Below, piece by piece: positions 60,490-64,000 of a stretch of 64,000 bases of DNA. Origin of the DNA: Niveispirillum cyanobacteriorum (GTDB lineage: Bacteria > Pseudomonadota > Alphaproteobacteria > Azospirillales > Azospirillaceae); NCBI RefSeq assembly GCF_002868735.1, contig NZ_CP025613.1:682001-746000 (forward strand), written 5' to 3'. Position 1 is the first letter of the stretch, and each line of letters begins with the position of its first letter. The notes under the pieces are model-generated. The model made no database searches. It was given only the letters and a program-made list of their open reading frames with translations, and was not told the origin of the DNA. The position numbers were made by a program, and so were the translations under genes.

Positions 60490-61091
60490 TGCATCACCGT
60501 CCCAGGGGGCATCCCAGCCTCGACAAGAAAGCCTGCACCGAAGGGCCGCACCGCGCGAAAGGCTGGCAACGGGGATAGGCTGGCCCGTGCGGCACGTTCC
60601 GCCGAACAGGCATCATCCGCACGGATGTAAAGGGTCAGATAGTCGAACAGCCCCTGCTGTAGAAAGGACCGCAACAGGGTTGGCCCGCCTTCTACCAGCA
60701 TGCTGCGGATACCGTGGCCGGCCAAGGCCGCCAGAGGGTGGTCCAGCCCATGCGTCGGGGCGGTCAGTACCGTATCGGCATTGTCCAGAGCCGCCTGACC
60801 GACGGCAAAGACCGGGGTTCCCGGCTGGGCCGGCATGCAGACCTGTGACCCGGAGAAGATCACCCGTACCGGCTGTCGCGACGGTTCACGTCCCAGCCGT
60901 TCCGGCCTTGCCGTCAGGCGTGGCCGGTCCAGGTTCCAGGTCCGCGCGCCCACCGCGATGGCGTCGTAATCCTCCCGCAACTGATGCACGCGCCGCCAAT
61001 CGGCCGCGCACGACACCTCCACCCCCGCCGGAAAGGCGGATGGTTCGGTCGCAACATCAATTGCGAAGTTAAGGTGTACGAAAGGGCGCAT
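60486..61091 (-). CDS. RibD C-terminal-domain reductase
   Basis: A 201-residue protein of the RibD_C/dihydrofolate-reductase-like fold. ATG 61091 (MRPFVHLNFAIDVATEP) follows AAGGAGA. The family NADPH blocks are seen in YDAIAVGARTWNLDRPRLTA, PVRVIFSG and the glycine motif IRSMLVEGGPTLLRSFLQQG. The usual S-x-DG-x-I near the N-terminus is degenerate (NFAIDVATEPSAF). In riboflavin synthesis this domain reduces the ribosylaminopyrimidine made from GTP. No deaminase domain is attached. It is divergent from ribA by 120 bp and starts an operon with sulfotransferase, WD40 and CxxCH genes, suggesting a specialised pyrimidine or pterin product. Confidence 0.85.
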   Translation of the reverse strand: MRPFVHLNFAIDVATEPSAFPAGVEVSCAADWRRVHQLREDYDAIAVGARTWNLDRPRLTARPERLGREPSRQPVRVIFSGSQVCMPAQPGTPVFAVGQAALDNADTVLTAPTHGLDHPLAALAGHGIRSMLVEGGPTLLRSFLQQGLFDYLTLYIRADDACSAERAARASLSPLPAFRAVRPFGAGFLVEAGMPPGTVMQ

Positions 61092-61138
61092 CCCGTCTCC
61101 TTTTGGAAAAGGCACGGTCGATATACGTGTCTGGGTAG

Positions 61139-61167
61139 TTACAAAGCGTTTTACGCGCAACTATAAT
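61139..61167 (+). promoter_or_regulatory. Sigma-70-type promoter of ribA
   Basis: TTACAA (61139-61144), a 17-bp spacer and a consensus TATAAT (61162-61167), 44 bp before the ribA start. It is the clearest promoter in the window. Confidence 0.75.
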
Positions 61168-61211
61168 GGGTGTAAAGCAATATTACATATGGTTCAGATG
61201 GGGATCAGGTC

Positions 61212-61841
61212 ATGTCTGAAAAGGAAGCCGGATCATCAGTGGTCACCCGCCTGTCAGACGCGGCGATCCCCACCCCGGACGGCACCTTCCGGATGATCCT
61301 GTTCCGGGAAGAGGCGACGGGCCGCGAACATGTGGCCATGGTGCTGGGCGCGGTGGGGACCGGTACGCCGCTGATCCGTATCCATTCGGAATGCATGACG
61401 GGCGATGTGTTCGGCTCTCTGCGCTGTGACTGTGGCGAGCAACTGGCCGCCGCGCGGGCGCGGATTGGGGAGGAAGGGGCCGGCATCATCCTGTATCTGC
61501 GCCAGGAAGGGCGTGGCATCGGCCTTGCCAACAAGCTGCGGGCCTATCAGCTGCAGGACCAGGGATTTGACACGGTGGAGGCCAACCACGAGTTGGGCTT
61601 TGCCGCCGACCTGCGGCAGTTCGGGGTAGCGGCGGCCATGTTGGACGCGCTGGGCGTGAGGTCCGTGCGCCTGATGACCAACAATCCGCGCAAGCAAGAC
61701 GCGCTGGAGAAGGCCGGCATCCGGATTACTGAACGCGTGCCTGTGCGCGTTCCCATCCTGCCGGAGAACCGGCGTTATTTACAGACCAAGGCCCTGAAGC
61801 TTGGCCACCGCATCGACTGGCTGCCGGAACTGGATGCGTGA
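61212..61841 (+). CDS. ribA: GTP cyclohydrolase II
   Basis: A 209-residue zinc enzyme that opens GTP to 2,5-diamino-6-(5-phosphoribosylamino)pyrimidin-4-one, formate and pyrophosphate. Motifs are HSECMTGDVFGSLRCDCGEQ (three zinc Cys), YLRQEGRGIGLANKLRAYQL (catalytic Arg/Tyr region) and MTNNPRKQDALEKAGI. No DHBP synthase (RibB) domain is fused and no ribE or ribH is near, so this may be a second, specialised copy rather than the main riboflavin gene. It is divergent from the RibD-C-type reductase gene, whose family acts on this product. A consensus promoter lies upstream; no FMN riboswitch fits in the short leader. Confidence 0.95.
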   Translation: MSEKEAGSSVVTRLSDAAIPTPDGTFRMILFREEATGREHVAMVLGAVGTGTPLIRIHSECMTGDVFGSLRCDCGEQLAAARARIGEEGAGIILYLRQEGRGIGLANKLRAYQLQDQGFDTVEANHELGFAADLRQFGVAAAMLDALGVRSVRLMTNNPRKQDALEKAGIRITERVPVRVPILPENRRYLQTKALKLGHRIDWLPELDA

Positions 61842-61844
61842 GGT

Positions 61845-63014
61845 TCAGGCATCAACCCACAATAGCGGTTGCCGCAGCGGGTAATTGCGGATCAGTTCGG
61901 CGTCTGAGGGATCGGGGTTGAGGCGCTGCCACAGGACCAGATAATCCTGCCGCCTAAGGGCAAGACCGCCGAACAGTAAGGCCGGTTGCCGCAGGGGCCA
62001 ACCCTCCCAGGCCTCTACATCGGGTGGTTTCGGCCAGCGTGATTTATCGGCGATGAAGGGGGCCATGAAGGAGAGGGCATCGGCGATGGAACCGCCGCCC
62101 GCCCCCCTATACCGCCATAAGCCATGGTCGGGACCCGACAGGATATGGGCGCAGGCCGCCAGCGCATCCAGATTGAACAGGCAGTATGCAAAGGGCTTGG
62201 TCCGCGCCAGTTCCAGCGGCTGTGACCCGTCGGGCGCGATCTGCCCGGCGATCAGGGCCTTGATGCGGTCCAATGCCTGCGCCCGTGCGGCGGCCTGCCC
62301 CGTCAGGCGGGCAAATTCCGCCACCTGCAAGGCCCAGCATGTGCCGTGATTGTTCTTCTGATCCCGCTCCTCAATCCCGTTGGGCGAGGTGATCATCCAG
62401 GTTAGATAGGCATCAAACCAGGCGATGATGGGATCATAGGCACCGCCATCGGGCCAGAGACGGCGCAGAACCGCCACCGCCCGCGCCACCTCCACCAGAT
62501 GCAGCGTATCGATGACGCCGATGCCACGGCCCGTATTAATGCCGATCACCGCCTGAGCATGGTTCAGATGCGGGGCCATACGCGTCGTGGGGTCCACGAA
62601 CCAGGCACGCAGGTGCCGGTCGGCGGCGTCCGCATAGCGACGGTCGCCCGTCAGATCGAAGGCCGCCACCAGGGCCGGCACGATCCGGCTGAGCCGGATC
62701 AGCGCATCACGATGGGCGGTGAACTTGTCCGGGTTGGAGAAACCGTCACGGCGGATGTAGGGGCCGCCCGGATTGGCCGGGTCTGGCCACCAGTAATCCC
62801 CCTCCGAGTAGTAATCACGCGGGCCACCAGGGCTGCGCGGCGCGGGAAAGGCAGTGACGGTGAGCGGGGTTTCATCCCTGAACCTATCCGCCGCGCGCAG
62901 GACACGGGCACGCTCAAGCATCGCCAAGTCGGGGCCTGTACCGGGTGCCGCCGCCCAGGTGGGCAGCGACCAGAGCAGGCCCATACCCGTACAGAAATCC
63001 CGCCGCCGCATCAC
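61845..63014 (-). CDS. Alginate lyase family protein with Tat signal
   Basis: A 389-residue exported protein of the alginate-lyase (PF05426-like) alpha/alpha-barrel family. The N-terminus MMRRRDFCTGMGLLWSLPTW has the twin-Arg pattern, with cleavage near AAA. Conserved blocks are YYSEGDYWWPDPANPGGPYI, then MAPHLNHAQAVIGINTGRGIG and NGIEERDQKNNHGTCWALQV; the Asn-His and Tyr residues here suit the beta-elimination site. It is 6 bp after the beta-helix gene, so both probably act on one acidic polysaccharide. Alginate is only the family default; other uronate polymers are possible. Confidence 0.88.
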   Translation of the reverse strand: MMRRRDFCTGMGLLWSLPTWAAAPGTGPDLAMLERARVLRAADRFRDETPLTVTAFPAPRSPGGPRDYYSEGDYWWPDPANPGGPYIRRDGFSNPDKFTAHRDALIRLSRIVPALVAAFDLTGDRRYADAADRHLRAWFVDPTTRMAPHLNHAQAVIGINTGRGIGVIDTLHLVEVARAVAVLRRLWPDGGAYDPIIAWFDAYLTWMITSPNGIEERDQKNNHGTCWALQVAEFARLTGQAAARAQALDRIKALIAGQIAPDGSQPLELARTKPFAYCLFNLDALAACAHILSGPDHGLWRYRGAGGGSIADALSFMAPFIADKSRWPKPPDVEAWEGWPLRQPALLFGGLALRRQDYLVLWQRLNPDPSDAELIRNYPLRQPLLWVDA

Positions 63015-63020
63015 CCCACC

Positions 63021-64000
63021 CTATCGCCGCTTGGCCAACTGGTAATCATAGAGCGAGGGGGCCGCCGCCACGGGGTCCCCCGTGCCCTCAATATAGGGGG
63101 TGGGATTATAGCGGACCTGGATGGGGCGGTTGGCATGCAGGCCCACCACCCGTTCCCCCGGCCCTTCCAGACCACTGGTAATGGTGACGGTGGCATCGGC
63201 GGGGACGCTGTCGGGCATCACCAGTTTGGCGTTCCAGACGGTATTGTACAGACCATGGCCCGGCTTCCAGTAGGACGCACCACCGCCGACCCAGAGCCGG
63301 TACTGCCACTCGCCCTTCTTCTGCACGGGGTCGATCCACATGCTGATCTGGTCGAACAGGTTCTGATGGTTCGATCCGCTATGCTGATCAATCACGGCGT
63401 CTCGCTTCACCTGCGCACGCAGGAAGACGGCGCGGGTGGAGCGGGTATTGACCGACAGCGGATGGATCACGGGGTTGTCCACCACCAGATCCTTGACCAG
63501 CACATTATGCGCGGCCCCGACATGGACGGAGTAGTGGGCGCGGCGCTCACCACTGGTGACGATGTCTTCAATCGTCAGGTTGGCGGCATTGTCGGTCAGG
63601 ATGCCGCTGTCAGACTTGTCGATGGTCAGATTGCGTATCCAGCCATCAAAGACGCCCGTCATATAGATGCCGTTATAGCCCTGCTCCAGATGATGGCCGA
63701 AGGACGGGCTTTCGGGGAATTGCAGGCGAAGATTCTGAATGCCGACATTGGTCAGGTGTTGCCATTCGCTCAGGATCGCCGGTTGATCGGCGCGCACATC
63801 GTGCAGGAGCGGATCGCCCAGTGTCACCCGCTTGCCCTTGATCGCCACGATCTTCGTCGATTGCGCCACCACGGCCCGGTCGGGCGAGGTCCAGTGATGG
63901 GACCCGATGGGCAGGTCGGTATCGCCATAAAGCGATTTCAGAATGGCGCTGTCCTTGCCCGCCGTCGCGAACCATTGCACGCGCAGCACATCCCCAACCT
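63021..64000 (-). CDS. Right-handed beta-helix protein, N-terminus missing
   Basis: The frame is open from the right edge to TGA/TAG-type stop at 63021, giving about 326 residues of a longer protein. It has parallel beta-helix rungs: TNVGIQNLRLQFPESPSFGH, GVFDGWIRNLTIDKSDSGIL, NLTIEDIVTSGERRAHYSVH, HNVLVKDLVVDNPVIHPLSV. The fold is that of pectate-lyase or epimerase-like enzymes. SGSNHQNLFDQISMWIDPVQ and the aromatic C-terminal part (EWQYRLWVGGGASYWKPGHG) are unusual for simple lyases. It precedes the alginate-lyase-family gene by 6 bp. Function and signal peptide cannot be judged without the start. Confidence 0.8.
   Translation of the reverse strand, partial: VGDVLRVQWFATAGKDSAILKSLYGDTDLPIGSHHWTSPDRAVVAQSTKIVAIKGKRVTLGDPLLHDVRADQPAILSEWQHLTNVGIQNLRLQFPESPSFGHHLEQGYNGIYMTGVFDGWIRNLTIDKSDSGILTDNAANLTIEDIVTSGERRAHYSVHVGAAHNVLVKDLVVDNPVIHPLSVNTRSTRAVFLRAQVKRDAVIDQHSGSNHQNLFDQISMWIDPVQKKGEWQYRLWVGGGASYWKPGHGLYNTVWNAKLVMPDSVPADATVTITSGLEGPGERVVGLHANRPIQVRYNPTPYIEGTGDPVAAAPSLYDYQLAKRR

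Noticed and set aside
61092-61211. FMN riboswitch upstream of ribA
   Set aside because: The spacer is 120 bp, the transcript leader would be only about 40 nt, and no RFN-element blocks are visible.

Overview
This is a 64 kb, GC-rich chromosomal window with about 50 protein-coding genes, tightly packed in short co-directional runs with ATGA or TGATG overlaps. No rRNA, tRNA, CRISPR array, transposase or phage gene was recognised. The gene types suggest a free-living or plant-associated alphaproteobacterium, most likely Rhodospirillales/Azospirillaceae. They include a K+-independent H+-pyrophosphatase, an intracellular PHA depolymerase with a Cys lipase box, a Caulobacter-type TonB receptor, KDG/KDPG uronate catabolism, chemotaxis and PssA/Psd. 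That placement is inferred from gene content, not from a marker gene.

Layout. (1) 1-2.1 kb: a truncated GNAT gene, a structured spacer with a 25-codon ORF, and an MFS exporter. (2) 2.1-7.9 kb, minus strand: a seven-gene catabolic operon with an FAH-fold hydrolase, a NitT/TauT-type ABC importer, a VOC dioxygenase-like protein, an alpha/beta hydrolase and a GhrA-like reductase; it looks like a meta-cleavage route with its own uptake system. (3) 8.1-13.2 kb, minus strand: GDP-L-fucose synthesis (gmd, fcl), a glycosyltransferase and a SulP transporter. (4) 13.3-18.6 kb: a ROK regulator, an AGE-family epimerase, two divergent citrate-synthase homologues (one carrying an HTH domain) and a YkvA protein. 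(5) 18.7-21.6 kb: H+-pyrophosphatase and a FliL-like protein.

(6) 21.8-38.6 kb: a pectin/uronate catabolic island. It holds a secreted pectate lyase, a TonB receptor, an ABC sugar importer without a binding protein, a tagaturonate/fructuronate-type reductase, altronate dehydratase, KDG kinase, KDPG aldolase, an FAH/MhpD-like hydratase and a LacI regulator. Six near-identical sites built on TGACACCGGT lie in its promoter regions, so I read it as one LacI regulon. An agmatine deiminase gene sits inside it, behind a short ORF and a terminator hairpin.

(7) 38.7-50.6 kb: two polysaccharide-type glycosyltransferases, pssA-psd, a lipoprotein, hrpB, a chemoreceptor, recR and phaZ. (8) 50.6-56.0 kb: an unfamiliar cluster with a GT4-like glycosyltransferase, an ATP-grasp/GNAT fusion protein, a five-bladed-propeller protein and a divergent protein of unknown function. 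(9) 56.1-61.8 kb: a four-gene operon (RibD-C-type reductase, sulfotransferase, WD40 protein, secreted CxxCH protein) divergent from a GTP cyclohydrolase II gene. (10) 61.8-64 kb: a Tat-exported alginate-lyase-family protein and a truncated beta-helix protein. Regions 8 and 9, the citrate-synthase pair and the operator network are the parts most likely to hold undescribed biology.
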